Shown in pieces: positions 24,301 through 36,410 of a stretch of DNA of 64,000 bases. The stretch's first letter is position 1. The number at the start of each line of letters is the position of its first letter. Under the pieces are notes generated by a model. It made no database searches. It saw only the letters and a program-made list of their open reading frames with translations, and had not been told where the DNA came from. The position numbers and the translations under genes are program-made. Origin of the DNA: Halicephalobus mephisto (lineage: Eukaryota; Nematoda; Chromadorea; Rhabditida; Panagrolaimidae); the NCBI GenBank assembly GCA_009193035.1, contig SWDT01000034.1, forward strand, positions 248,001-312,000, given 5' to 3'.

Positions 24301-27300
24301 TTTTACAAGCAGCTGACGCAATATTTTTTTGATTTTTTTTTGTTTCCTAAGGCTATCGATTGATTCGAAATTTTCTAGATCGACGGGTTTTTTTCAGTTT
24401 GAATATTTTTTATTTCGAAAAAGTTAAAATAATTTTAAAAAAATAATTTATAAATTTATGTTTTGAACAAAACTAAAAATTTTAAATTTTTCTTTTTTTT
24501 GAATCTTTTTTACGTAATAACTTGACATCTTTTGTCTTTTGTTTCGGAAAATTTTTCAATTCATAGTTGTCTGACTTGAAAATTTTTCGGAAATTTTTGT
24601 GGCTTTTTTTTAAAATTTTTTTTAAAATTTTTTTTAAAATTTTTTTTAAAAATTTTTTTATTTAAATTGAATAGTGACTGAAATATAATTTTAATGAATA
24701 CTTTGTAAAATTTTGAAATTTTAAAATTATTAAAAATTTTGGAATATTTTAGAATTTTTAGAAACTTTTTGAATTTAATAAAGAAATTTCGAAATGTTCT
24801 AAAATTTCATAAATGTTTTTGAAATTTTTAAAGATTTTTTAAAATTCTTTAAAAACTTCCAGAATTTTTTATAATTTTTCTAATTTTAGTAAGAAATTTC
24901 AATATTTTAGAATTTTTTAAAAACTTCCAGAATTTTTTAAGATCTAAAATTTCATGTTTCTGGAACTTTTTTAAAATTTTGTAAGATTTTTAGAATTTTT
25001 TGTAATTTTATTTAAAATTTTCAGACTTTAAAATTTAACAAAATTATCGATGACTTTGAATTTTAAGGTTTTAATTTTTGCAATAACTTTGATTTTTAAT
25101 TTTTTGTCTGTTTTCGAAATTTTCAAAATTTTTGTTATCGAAAATAAATAGTGATTAAAGTAGGTCTTAAAAAACACTTTTTACCAGACGACAGGGATTA
25201 TTTTTTATAAAATTAATTATTTTTTTAAAATTCACAACATTTAGAAAATTATAATCCGAATGTTTTTGTAAAAATTTAAGGTTGATTTTTTTTAAAATTG
25301 ACCTACAACTAAGACTATTTTTTAAAATAAAATTCTGTGAGTCGTAATCGGATTGGAGTTTTTTGGGAAATTTTTTTTCAAATCTATAGAGAAATGCGGA
25401 ACTTTTCAAGAAGAGTGTCTTCTCGATTTTCGTCTAGACTTCAATATTGGGTTTTCTTATTTTAAAAAAATATAACTTTATGGAATTTTCAAAAATTTTT
25501 TATTTTTAATTTCGAAAATTTTTTGTTTTTAATTCCGGGAATTCTTTATTTTTAATTTTGAAAATTCTTTATTTTTAAATTTTGTTAAATTTTTTGTTTT
25601 TAAATTTTGTTAAATTTTTTGTTTTTAAATTTTGTTAAATTTTTATAGATTTTATTTTTTTTGAAATTGAATATTTTAGATTTTTATAGAGATCTCTAAA
25701 ACTACTTAAAGAAAATTTATTAGTGGTGGAAATTTTTGTTGAAATAGTTTTATGAAAGATTTTAATTTTAATTATCATTTTATAGATTTTTTGATTTTTA
25801 GAATTTTGGAAAATAATTCTATAACTTTCTGAAATATCTTGGAAATTTGTAAACTATTTCAAAACTATAAATTTTCAACTTTTATCGAGATAATTTACTA
25901 AAACACCGGTTTTTTTAATGAAATTATTTTAAAAATCTGAAAATTTCGCTTTTATGCTTCCTAACTTTTGCTCGAAATTCAATCCTTTAAACTTGAACGT
26001 TTTTTAGTTTTCCTTTTGAAAGAATTGCCTAGAAACCCGTTATCTTATGCCAGCCAAAAAATTTTTGCTGATAAATTACATCTATGACAGGTTTTTAATG
26101 AGATTCGGAATGATTTATACGTGAAAATTTTTGTTAATCGATATATGTCTGGACGTGATTAGATAATATTTTTTTAAATTTAGATTAATTTTGGTGGATT
26201 TTAACGGAGTGTAACCCTGGAGGTCACAGCCGAGTCACTTATGACGGAATGTCATATTTTATGTCGGATATTGAGGATACTGGTGATGCCAAAAAAGATG
26301 ATGATAATTTATCCTTACCAAATTGGTATGATTTAAATTTTAAAAAAGTTTCTTTATAAATGTTTTAATTTTAAAAAAAGTTGTTTTTTTTAATTTTAAA
26401 AAAAAGTTATTTTTTTTTGATTTTAAAAAAAGTTATTTTTTTTAATTTTAAAAAAGTTATTTTTATAAATTTTTTGATTTCTTAATTTTAAAAAAGTTTT
26501 TTTATATTTTTTGATTTTGAAAAAGTTAATTTTTATAAATTTTTGGATTTTTTAGAAAAGTAGTTTTGTGAAATTTTTATAGACCAATTTTCCACCCTTT
26601 TTGTGAATGTCCGACAATAGCACCTACGACTTCAACTTGCTTTCCAAAAAGGTTATTGATTTACAAATTATGGCAGTGGACTCAGTTTTGGTCAAAACTA
26701 AAAATTCAATATTTTTAAAATTTTGTTTGTTATTGAAGATTTTTGGAATTTAGTTAAAGTATAATAGAAATTTTTGGAGATTTTAGTGATTTTTAGAATT
26801 TTATGGAAATTTTTGAAGGTTTTTAGAATTTTATAGAAAATTTTGAAATTTTTGAAAACTTCGAAATTTTAATAGATGATTTTGAAACTTTTTATAATTT
26901 TATGGAAATTTTTAGGATTTTTTGAAATGCTGTAAAAGTTTTTGAAAGCTTTGAAAATCTAGAAGAATACTTTAGAGTTTATAGATTTTAATGGATGATT
27001 CTGAAACTTTTTATAATTTTTTGGAAATTTTTAAACTATCAGAATAATGAAATATTTTGGATTTTTTTCAATTAATAAGTTTGAGAATTTTGAAAAATAT
27101 TAAAAATCTGCGTTGAAACAACTTTGTAACAACGCTGTTTTTTGTTTTTGTAATAGTATTGTTAATTTTATTATTTTAGGCCATTCATTGCATCGCCTTT
27201 CATGCCAACGGTCGCTACTCAAACATCAGTACCGGATCGTCGAAGATCATCAGGAGCTGTTGGATATGCTATAGATCATGCTTCATTAGCTAGATCATCT

Positions 27301-30133
27301 GCTCCTCCACAAACAAATGCAAGATATGGAAGTTTACAAAAATCTACACCAGAAGAAGATGATGAAGAAGATGAAAATTCTCAAGAATCAAGTTTATCAA
27401 CATCAAGTTCAGATGATAGTTCAATAACGAGATTTTCTGATTTATCTGGTAAACAATGGGCTGCTGTTGGAATGTTAGCAATTGCTAATTTATGTTCAAC
27501 AATTGCATTTAGTTGTATTGCACCATTTTATCCAGGAGAAGCTCAATTGAAAGGATTAACAACATCTGAAATTGGAGTAATTTTTGGAGCATTTGAATTA
27601 GTAATGTTTATAACTGCTCCACTTTTGGGAAAATATGTAAGTTTTTTTTATTTAATATTTTTTAAAATTAAAAAATTTAGAATTTAAAAGATTTTTGGAA
27701 ATTTTTGAAGATTTTAGAATTTAAAAAATTTAGAATTTAGAATTTAAAAGATTTTTGGAAATTTTAGAATTTAAAAGATTTTTGGAAATTTTAGAATTAA
27801 AAAAATTTAGAATTTAGATGATTTTTGGAAATTTTAGAATTTAAAAGATTTTTGAAAATTTTTAAAGATTTTAAAATTTAAGAGTTTTTTTGGAAATTTT
27901 TTGAAATAATTTGTTTTTGAAAAATTTATTTTATGTGGTTTTTATTGAAATATTTTTAGATGGTTCTGATTGGTTCAAAACGAATGTTTTCTTTTGGGAT
28001 ATTTTTCACAGGAATCACAGCTATAGCATTTGGATTTTTGAATCTTCTCCCAGCAGGAAGAATATTTTTTTGGGCAAGTCTTGGAATTAGATGTGCTGAA
28101 GCTCTTGGAGATGCTGCATTTGTGACGTCATCATTTGTTATTTCAGCTAAATGTTTTCCAGGAAGAATAGCGACAATTGTTGGAATTATGGAAACATTTG
28201 CAGGATTAGGATATACAGCAGGACCTGTTATTGGAGGTATACTGTATGAATATGGTGGATTTCAATTACCGTTTTTTGTTTTGGGAGCTTTATTAGTGTT
28301 AGCTACTGTGTTATCATTTTTCTTAATTGAAGAATTTGATGGTGAGTTTTTTGTTAATTATTATTACAGTATTCTATTTGAAAATTACTTTTTTAATATT
28401 ATAATTATGATTTTTGGGATTTTTATTGAGAATTTTACATGAAAGTTAATTTTAAAAAGTTGTGTACCTTATGTGATTTCGATTTGGAAGGTTTTAGATT
28501 TAGTTGAGAAAAATTTATAATATAAGAAAAGTGATTTTTTAGTTGGATACTGTAATAGTAGTTGTGATTTTTGGGATTTTTATTGAGAATTTTATAATTT
28601 TAAAAAGTTATATAATTTCGATTTGGATGATTTTAGATTTAGTTTAAAAGTTAAAAAATTATGAAATTGTCTGATTACGAAATAATTACACAAAACTGAA
28701 ATTGTTACGTAGATTGGTTTTTAGAAAGTTTTAAAAATTTGTGTCGAGACTATTTTGTAAAAATATTTCGAATTTTTTATAATATATTGATTATGAAATT
28801 ATATAAAATTTTAAAAAATCATTGTAAAAAATCGAAATTATAGGTTATTTTAGTTTTATTTAATTTATGGAAAAAATTCATTTTTAAATTTTTATAATTT
28901 TTTAAAGTTTTTATATTATTTTTGAAATTTTTACAATATTTTTTAAATTTTTGTAATATTTTAAAATTTTTATAATATTTCCTAATTTTTATATTTCTTA
29001 ATTTTTAGAAGATGAGGATGAATCGGACAATGGAAAAGGAATGTTAGGAATGTTGAAAATTCCAGTTATTTGGATTATGGTATTTGCTGTTATTATATGT
29101 GCTATTTCATTAAGTTTCTTCGATCCAACATTGGCAGATCATCTTGCAAGTTTTAATCTTTCAACAACATTAGTTGGATTAATGTTTTTATTATGTGGAG
29201 GTATTTATACAGCTACAGCACCTATTTGGGGAATATTGATTGACAGATGGAGATGCTGTAATGGGTTGATGGTATTTGGATCAACAGCAACTATATTTTC
29301 GATGTTATTAATTGGACCTTCACCTATATTTAGTTTTGAGAAAAATCTTGTTTTAATTGGATTAGCATTAGCTGTATTGGGTGTTGCTGCGGGAGCTTTG
29401 TATATTCCTACTTTTCAAAATTGTCTTGATGCTGTTAAGTAAGTTTTTAAAAATTAATAATATTGAAGTTTTTGAAATTTAGAATTTAGTAGATTTTAAA
29501 GTTTTTGAAGTTTTTAGAATTTAATGGATGATTCTGAAGTTTTTGAGGGTTGTGTGAAAATTTTTGAAGTTTTATGAAATATTGTGAAAATTTTTAGAAT
29601 ATTATAAAATTTATTGAAATTTTGGGAATTACTAAGTTTGTTTAGAAGAAAATTTTTAATTGTTTTTTAAATTTATATAATATGTGATTTTTTAGAATTA
29701 GTATAATATGTGATTTTTTAGAATTTGTATAATATGTGATTTTTTAGTATTTATATAATATGTGATTTTTTAGAATTTATATAATATATGATTTTTTAGA
29801 ATTAGTATAATATGTGATTTTTTAGTATTTATATAATATGTGATTTTTTAGTATTTGTATAATATGTGATTTTGCAGGCAATATGGTTATGAAGATTCAT
29901 TCAAAACATATGGATGTGTATCTGGAGTTTTCCAATCAGCTTTTGCATTTGGAGCCTTCATTGGACCGACTCTTGGAGGTCTTAGTGTTGAAACAATCGG
30001 TTTTGGATGGACAACAACAATAATAGGAATAATCAATGTGATATTTGTTGTTATTTTGTCAATATTCCTAGTAACTAAATCTAGAGTCTGTGCCGGGCCT
30101 TCGAAAGAACATAGACCAGTCCCTCAAGTTTAA
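21377..30133 (+). CDS. MFS transporter, SLC18B1-like
   Basis: Exons 21377-21477, 22308-22511, 26230-26325, 27180-27636, 27960-28341, 29009-29438 and 29878-30133 join in frame to 641 residues. An acceptor-like TTTCTAG lies 10 bases before the ATG. Residues 1-170 are polar and acidic, with an ERTPLL acidic-dileucine signal at 27-32 and a Ser/Glu/Asp run just before helix 1 (GKQWAAVGMLAIANL). Around twelve hydrophobic segments follow; IAPFYPGEA, the GKY-IGSKRM loop between helices 2 and 3, and METFAGLGYTAGPVIGG are the MFS signatures. The pattern best fits the SLC18B1 (vesicular polyamine transporter) branch of the drug:H+ antiporters, which load vesicles by proton exchange. Substrate is inferred. 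Exon 3 is least certain: its acceptor, GGTCACAG, is weak and intron 2 is 3.7 kb. From exon 4 the codons are strongly A/T-ending. Confidence 0.85.
21491..21820. repeat. 163-bp tandem duplication in intron 1 of the MFS gene
   Basis: The segment beginning CAACAATAGGATTAAAATTG recurs about 164 bp later almost unchanged, with a third partial start near 21816. Intronic. Confidence 0.65.
22512..26229 (+). other. 3.7-kb intron of the MFS gene
   Basis: No internal exon fits the phase. Long stretches (about 22680-23000, 23740-24300 and 24690-25080) consist of T and A tracts phased at about 10 bp. The minus frames at 23320-23514 and 25167-25409 have no gene features. Confidence 0.5.
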
Positions 30134-30401
30134 ACCAAAGAAATTTGTTTTTGAAATTATTGAACATGATTTTTGTTCTTCAGAAATCAGACTGGTCCAG
30201 GGTTTTATCCAAAAAAAATTGGATTAATGTGTCATAGGCTTGAAACTGCAAAATTTAATGTATATCTTGCGGGTTTCTGGTGATTACGGAGCTTTGTCCA
30301 TTTGTTCCTGGATCTAGGTTTTGTGGACTCTGATTTTTGAATATGTACGGCTCAGTTTTTCTTTCATTATGAATGATTTTTTCTGTTTTTTGTAATTAAG
30401 T

Positions 30402-30407
30402 AATAAA
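30402..30407 (+). terminator. Poly(A) signal of the MFS gene
   Basis: AATAAA lies about 270 bases after the stop codon, preceded by a T-rich 3' UTR. Confidence 0.6.
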
Positions 30408-30433
30408 AAACAAGAGAAAATTACAGATAATTG

Positions 30434-31195
30434 TTATTTATTTTTAAATTGGATAGTGATTGGAAGATGGTAAAAGTCGTTAAATTTAATTACTGTTTTT
30501 GATTTTATGGGAGTTGTCATTTGGGTAGTGGTTTTAAAAATTTTATTGAATATTTGGATAGTGTTCACTTTCAGTCACTATCTTTGATTTTATTGAACCT
30601 GTCATTTGGATAGTGACTGGAAAATTCAAATTTGAGTTGAAAGTGGACACTATCCATTGATTTTACTGGAGCTGTCATTTGAGTAGTGGTTTTAAAAATT
30701 TTATTGAATGTTTGGATAGTGTTCACTTTCAGTCACTATCTTTGATTTTATTGAACCTGTCATTTGGATAGTGACTGGAAAATTCAAATTTGAGTTGAAA
30801 GTGGACACTATCAGTTGATTTTACTGGAGCTGTTATTTGGGTAGTGGTTTTGACAGCTCCAATAAAAATTGGATAGTGTTCATTTTCAGTCACTATCTTT
30901 GATTTTATTGAACCTGTCATTTGGATAGTGACTAGAAAATTCAAATTTGAGTTGAAAGTGGACACCATCAGTTGATTTTACTGGAGCTGTTATTTGAGTA
31001 GTGATTTTGACAGCTCCAGTAAAAATTGGATAGTGTTCACTTTCAGTCACTATCTGGATATCTTATTGGAGCTGTCATTTGGATAGTGACTGAAAGGTTC
31101 TGATTTGAATTAAAATTAAACACTATTGAAATTGTTTTTGGATAGTGACTGAAAATCTCATTTAAGCTAAAAACAGACACTATCCATTTTCATTA
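30434..31195. repeat. ~160-bp tandem repeat with hairpin units (family E)
   Basis: The unit contains GGATAGTGTTCACTTTCAGT and, inverted, GAAAGTGGACACTATCC, so each copy can fold on itself. At least three full units (near 30554, 30714 and 30866) plus partial ones are present. A single diverged piece, TTTTTGGATAGTGATTAGAAA, lies at about 35036 between two family D elements. The minus frame at 30729-30968 is a by-product. Confidence 0.7.
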
Positions 31196-31472
31196 CTGGA
31201 GAGATTTTAGAAAATGTGCCAGAAAAAATTTTAAAATCTATAAAAACTAAAATTTTAAAAATAAAATTTAATTTATTAATAAATTTTTCTTTCATCAAAC
31301 ATTTTGCTTTAAAAAGCCATGCAATTTAATTTTGCACCTGTTCACAAGATTTCCAATTTCATCAACCCCTTCCGTCGTCAAGGAGAAACTCCCCAATTTT
31401 TCTATTTTATTTCAGATTCCAGTAAAATAAATAAATAATAATTTTTTATCATTATTTTAATATCCTGTCATT

Positions 31473-34400
31473 ATGTCGAAATCCGAAGAATCAGAATCCA
31501 CCGACAAACGGGTCTCTTTGGCTTCTATTCACTTTCCGAACCAAAAGAACCACGGTAAAGAACTTTTTCATCGTAATCCTAACATCATAAAACTAAAAAA
31601 ATTAATTTTTTATAAAATTGTCTCAACACGAATTTTCAAAACTTTCCAATTAAGATCAAGAAATTTGGAATTTAACTCTTATGCGATTCTGAACATATTT
31701 AATAATAATTATGCTATTAAAGAAATTAATTTTTCATAAAGTTGTCTCAATGTGAATTTTCAAAACTTTCCAGTCAAGACCGAGAAATTTAAAATTTAAC
31801 TTTTGTGGTGTAAAGATTTAACCATAACGATGCTTTTGTGAAAATTAAAGTGAATTTTGTTTTGAAGCTGTCTGAGCACAAATTTCTAAAACCTCATAAG
31901 AACTAAAATAGTCTGCAATTCCGGTTTTGCGTGACGGGCACTTTGTAGCCAGGGACTCGGAACTATACTTTACCTAAATAAACGTAGAAATCTCTAGAAC
32001 GGAATTATGGGGTACACAACCCTCTGGATTCCAAGGTTAAGGATTATATGCGAAAATGAAAAATATTAAAAAATCATAAATACCTTATTCAAAAAAGTTC
32101 ATTTTGTTTCGTCAAATTTTATATTATTTTAAAAATAAAAAATTGACGTTTTTGGAAAATTGTTTCGACACGAATTTCAGGAACTCCAAAAAGTTCCAAA
32201 TTCAGAGGAATATAAAAATTTTATTTTTTAAATAGAAAATTTTCTAGATCAGGATCCGGACGCTATTCTAATCAGAAGATGGATCAGATTCCTACACGAA
32301 CCGATGACGACCATCGAGACAGTGAAAACCTGCATGGCCTTGGGGGACATCAACGGGGACGGCGACCATAAACTTGTTCTTGTTGATTTTGCAAACAACC
32401 AATGTAGACTGAAGTTACTCAAGGGCTTGACGATCGTGACAGATGCCTTTCTTCCTGATCAGCCTGCGGGAGTTGTGTGTTTTATGGAAGAAAATGGAAA
32501 TCTTCCTTGTATCGCTGTGGCCGTTGGATCCAGTTTGTTGATTTATAGAAACATGAAACCTTACTACAGATGCAACGTTGAGTCCATGGACATGGATCAA
32601 TCAGAAGTTAAAATATGGAAAGCAGCCAAAGAAGGCAACATCGGATCAGAGCAGCTATTTGAAGGATTACAAGTAAAAATCCTAATATTGAAAAAAATTA
32701 AATTCAAAATTCCCGCTATACCGTAAAGTAAAATTTTCTCTTCAGGAGATAAATCTTCAAAAAACTAAAATTCAAAATTCCCGCTATACCGTAATTCAAA
32801 TTTTTCCTTCAAGAAACAAAATCTTTAAAAAAATAGAATTCAAAATTCCCGCTTTACCGTAAAGTCAGATTTTCTCTTCAGGAAACGAAATTTTTTGAAA
32901 ACAAAAAAATGACATTAAAATTTAGTTTGCACTGTAAATGTAGATTTTCGTTTTTAGATCAATATTCACTAAAATTTGAATTGATTTTTAAAAATCCTAC
33001 AACGAAGAAATTACAATTTCGAAAACAGTAAAAAATTAAATTTTTCAGTCAATATGCAGTTCGATTTCGCTTTTAAAAATGACTTTTCTGTCGCAACACT
33101 ACCTCACTCTGTCGTCCCCCGAACTCCGAACCCTAATGTTGAATAAAATACTCTCGGACAAATCCAAAATCCAATTAACGAACGTATTCATCACGTGCGT
33201 CACAACTATAAAGAAAAATTCGACAGAATCCTCCGCGCCAGATGTCTTGTTAATCGGCACAGAATCCGGAAGTATCTACTTCATCGACACCACTGCCTTC
33301 AACGTCATAGGACACTGTAAGATCAGTGACGGGACTCCGGAAACGATCATGACCTTAGGGGAATTCGAACTGGAGTCCCGTTACGTGATCGTCCTCAGGG
33401 AAGGCGACATCGTGGTCCTGAAACGAAATCAAGAATCCAAATTTTCGAAAACAGTTTTGAACATCGGAAGTTTCCCCATAGCGATGACGAAATCGAAAAC
33501 GAATGTCGTAATCGCCACAAAATCGAAAAAAATAATTTTTTTTTCAACAAAAATGAAAAAATTATCCGAAATCCAATTCGCCGATCCCATCGTCGACTTG
33601 GAGCCCTTCCATTACCAGCCCAAGTTGTATTCTGGAGTCTTCGTGGTCTTCAAAGACAAAATCAACCTCTACATCGACGGATCCTTGATGGATTCGATGA
33701 AGTATGAAAACGTAGACTGGATAAAATTCGGCAAATTCGGAAGAGAAGACGCTGTCCTGATCATCGGACACGTCGATGAAGGGATTACTGTAATGAACTT
33801 CAGACGGACAGCAGTACTATTCGAAATGCATCAGAACGTAGGGCCTCCGGCAGCTCAATTTAACAAGTTATATCTCCCGAAAAGATCGAAGGCCTTTGTG
33901 GAGTTAAGTCTGAGAGAAAGAAATAATCCTCAGAAAGTCCATACAGTAAGTCATACTACAGTAAAAGCTAAAAACGAACTATATAATACTCATCTTGATA
34001 CAAATTTTCACGGTTTTTTAGTTCGTGGAATTTTGTTTGAAGATGTTTGTTTTAAAAGTGTTATATCTGTCACACCGAGTGACCTGGGTCTAGATGAGAA
34101 GGAAAAATAGTATACAAAAGGTTTACTAAATAGATGCCTTAGGCACAGTACAAAACACTATGTCGAACTCGACATAAAACAAACATATATCAACTTCCCG
34201 CCAAAAGGAACTGTATGTCCTCTTGTCGGTACTAAGGCAATCCGTTCGGGATCAAATATTCCTTATTGGTACTAAAGCAATCCGTTCGGGACCAAACATT
34301 CCTTATTAGTACTAAGGTAATCCATTCGGGACCAAGTGCTCCCTGCCGGTTTTACTTCTCATTAAGGATGGGGTGCCCGATCTAACAAAAAGTTTTCAAT

Positions 34401-36385
34401 GTTTTGGAAGCTTCAAAGTTACATGACCTTTGTACTCAAGAAGATTGTTTTTTCGACATTTGCCTTAAACCTAATATCTTTAATCTAAGAAGAGAGAACG
34501 AATTAATCGTTCACGCCCCGTGGTTATCTTATATTTTGTTATAGTCACGTTATAGACATAGTTGCAGCTGCTAACCTTAGATATTTAAACACAATAGAGG
34601 CTATCTAAGTGAGTCATTATTGAATTAAGTTCTATTGTCCTACGCTAGTGATTTCGCTGTCTGGCTCGTCTGAATAAACGTGTTACTCACACCAGCCACG
34701 ACGTCAACATTAATGCAAACGTGTGGTTTTTATCCAACACATTTTTAGTACTAGATGTAACTTTACTGACATAAGTTCTAAATGTCTTCCAAATAGACGT
34801 AAATCCAATGCTATCGAATCTCAACTGTGATTCGTTGGAGCTATTGATATATGAGAATCCCCGCTAATCTCCTACACAAAAAAGCGTAACTTTTAGTCCA
34901 CTAACAAATGGAAATCAACACTATTACTTGCAATTTTTGTCACAAATGTCAAATGTTCATGAAAAATGTGACGATTATGTCACATTTCGCAATTGTTACT
35001 GGACCAAGTTACGCTTTTTTGTATATTGAAGCTGTTTTTGGATAGTGATTAGAAAGTCCTGATTTGATTTGAAAATAGATACTATACAAAGTCTACACAT
35101 AAAAAACGTAACTTTTGAGGTAATAACAAACACAAATCGTCACTACTGCTTGCAATTTTCGTCACATTTCGCAATTGTTACGGAACTAAAAGTTATGTTT
35201 TTGTGTGTAGGAATATATCCAGATGGTTTTATCATATGCAAACGTTGAATATCAAACTTCAGTTTCAATGAAGTAACAAATTACTCAACAATCACGAAAC
35301 AATTAAACATTCACATTGGCAAACAATATCGAATTTAAAATTGTCTTTAATTTTAAAATTAAAACTTAAAAGTGGGATACGAATTTACTATGATGGTACA
35401 CAATTATTGTTGTCTTTATCCAGAAGACTAGACACAATAATATTGTTCTTTACAAAAACGATGGTTCTTTTCAGAAAAATACAAAACAATGTTATGATAT
35501 AATAGTGTAATACCCAGGGAACACTGACGTGACGTGTTCTCTTTTGTACTCCTCAGTGGAGCGAGGACTGTTTAAACTCAGGTGTTCCGGATATCTCTGG
35601 TCTTGGAGACTACATGTCCGCAAAAACTGTAATTCCGGAACATAAGATTCACACAATTATTAGAACCATGGCACAAATATCTGATGTTGTCCCACAACCG
35701 TTACATAATAGCTATCACAGCAGGGACACAAAGATTTAAAATATAAATATTAAGGACACAACTTTCCAACTATTGTACACGAATACTGTACTGTAAATTT
35801 AATAAATTTGTAGTTTAAAAAACAACCATTGGGCTCAACCGGGAATTGAACCCGGGACCTCTCGCACCCGAAGCGAGAATCATACCCCTAGACCATTGAG
35901 CCTGCGGCACCTGTTTCTCAAAGTTGTTTAAAAATTTACAATTACTATGTTTTCAGAGTTACCAACGAGATCTCTTCATGCTCCGGTTGCAGATAACCAG
36001 ATCCTTTGCTCAGCTAACTACCACAAACGCCGGAATGCTTCCAACAAAAGAAACGGAAAAAATGGATATTTCTTGTGAAGTCAACGGTTTCGGACCTCAC
36101 TTCAGAATCAACATCAGACTAATCGCTGCGGGAGAAGTTCCAGACGAAAACAGATGGATCGCCTTCACTTTCGATAAACAAGAATACCACATGAAGAAGG
36201 AATTAATTCCTTTAGCAAGGATAGTTCCTCGAGTCCCCTGGATATACAGTAACCTGGTCACTTGTCTTCACCCAGAGAAGGGTCTTCAGGGGACGGTCAA
36301 GGTCTTCATCCTCAGCGAGAAGAGGAGAGCTCCCCTCTGGATGACCGGGTTCGAGATGCCCGTCAGCGAGCAGAACATTATGTGA
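31473..36385 (+). CDS. bbs-1: Bardet-Biedl syndrome 1 protein, BBSome subunit
   Basis: Exons 31473-31554, 32248-32672, 33049-33945 and 35957-36385 join in frame to 610 residues, close to the usual ~590 of BBS1. The protein is recognised along its whole length: an early [17 protein letters not shown] element (the ALADL-GDG strand of the BBS1 propeller), [20 protein letters not shown]-like [35 protein letters not shown], and the C-terminal [17 protein letters not shown] with GLGP-like [13 protein letters not shown]1 is a subunit of the BBSome, which carries membrane proteins through the cilium with intraflagellar transport; in nematodes it works in ciliated sensory neurons. An acceptor-like TTATTTCAG at about 31406-31414 may be a trans-splice site. 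Codons end in C more often than in the MFS gene. Intron 3 is 2 kb and carries a tRNA gene and transposons. Confidence 0.93.
34111..34745. repeat. LTR-like sequence inside bbs-1 intron 3
   Basis: Moderately GC-rich compared with its surroundings. It contains three tandem 43-45 bp units (34226-34345; core GGTACTAAGGCAATCCGTTC), then an AATAAA at 34673-34678, and ends with TATCCAACA at 34739. Internal repeats, a poly(A) signal and a CAACA end would fit a solitary LTR, but I find no target duplication, so this is tentative. Confidence 0.3.
34873..35024. mobile_element. Family D MITE (copy D2)
   Basis: Ends ACACAAAAAAGCGTAACTTT and its inverse GTTACGCTTTTTTGTAT; interior core AAAAATGTGACGATTATGTC. 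Intronic in bbs-1. Confidence 0.75.
35093..35210. mobile_element. Family D MITE (copy D3, internally deleted)
   Basis: Ends CTACACATAAAAAACGTAAC and its inverse GTTATGTTTTTGTGTGTAG. At 118 bp it lacks part of the interior seen in D2. Intronic in bbs-1. Confidence 0.75.
35400..35760. repeat. LTR-like repeat shared with 46.5 kb
   Basis: The segment with TTTTGTACTCCTCAGTGGAG and GGATATCTCTGGTCTTGGAG aligns over about 110 bases with 46590-46710. Its boundaries are unclear. It may be a degenerate solitary LTR. Confidence 0.35.
35831..35902 (-). tRNA. tRNA-Pro (CGG)
   Basis: On the minus strand the 72 bases fold as a cloverleaf. Acceptor stem GGCTCAA pairs with TTGAGCC, with discriminator C. The D arm contains GGTCTAGGGGTATGATT. 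The anticodon stem CTCGC/GCGAG encloses TTCGGGT, giving anticodon CGG. The T arm CCGGG-TTCAATT-CCCGG carries a normal internal B box. The sequence closely matches eukaryotic tRNA-Pro, and no intron is present. It lies antisense within the last intron of bbs-1, 54 bases from the next exon. Confidence 0.95.
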
Positions 36386-36410
36386 ACATCCAAATGCTCA
36401 ACTCTGCACA

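Noticed and set aside
30729..30968. Minus-strand frame of 79 codons downstream of the MFS gene
   Set aside because: It is an in-frame reading of the 160-bp satellite; its peptide repeats itself.
33946..34110. Continuation of the bbs-1 exon 3 frame beyond 33945
   Set aside because: The next exon resumes the BBS1 alignment exactly from the GTAAGT donor at 33946, so this is intron.
34111..34745. Firm call of a solitary LTR retrotransposon remnant
   Set aside because: A CA end and poly(A) signal are present, but no target-site duplication or matching second LTR could be found, so it is listed only as LTR-like.
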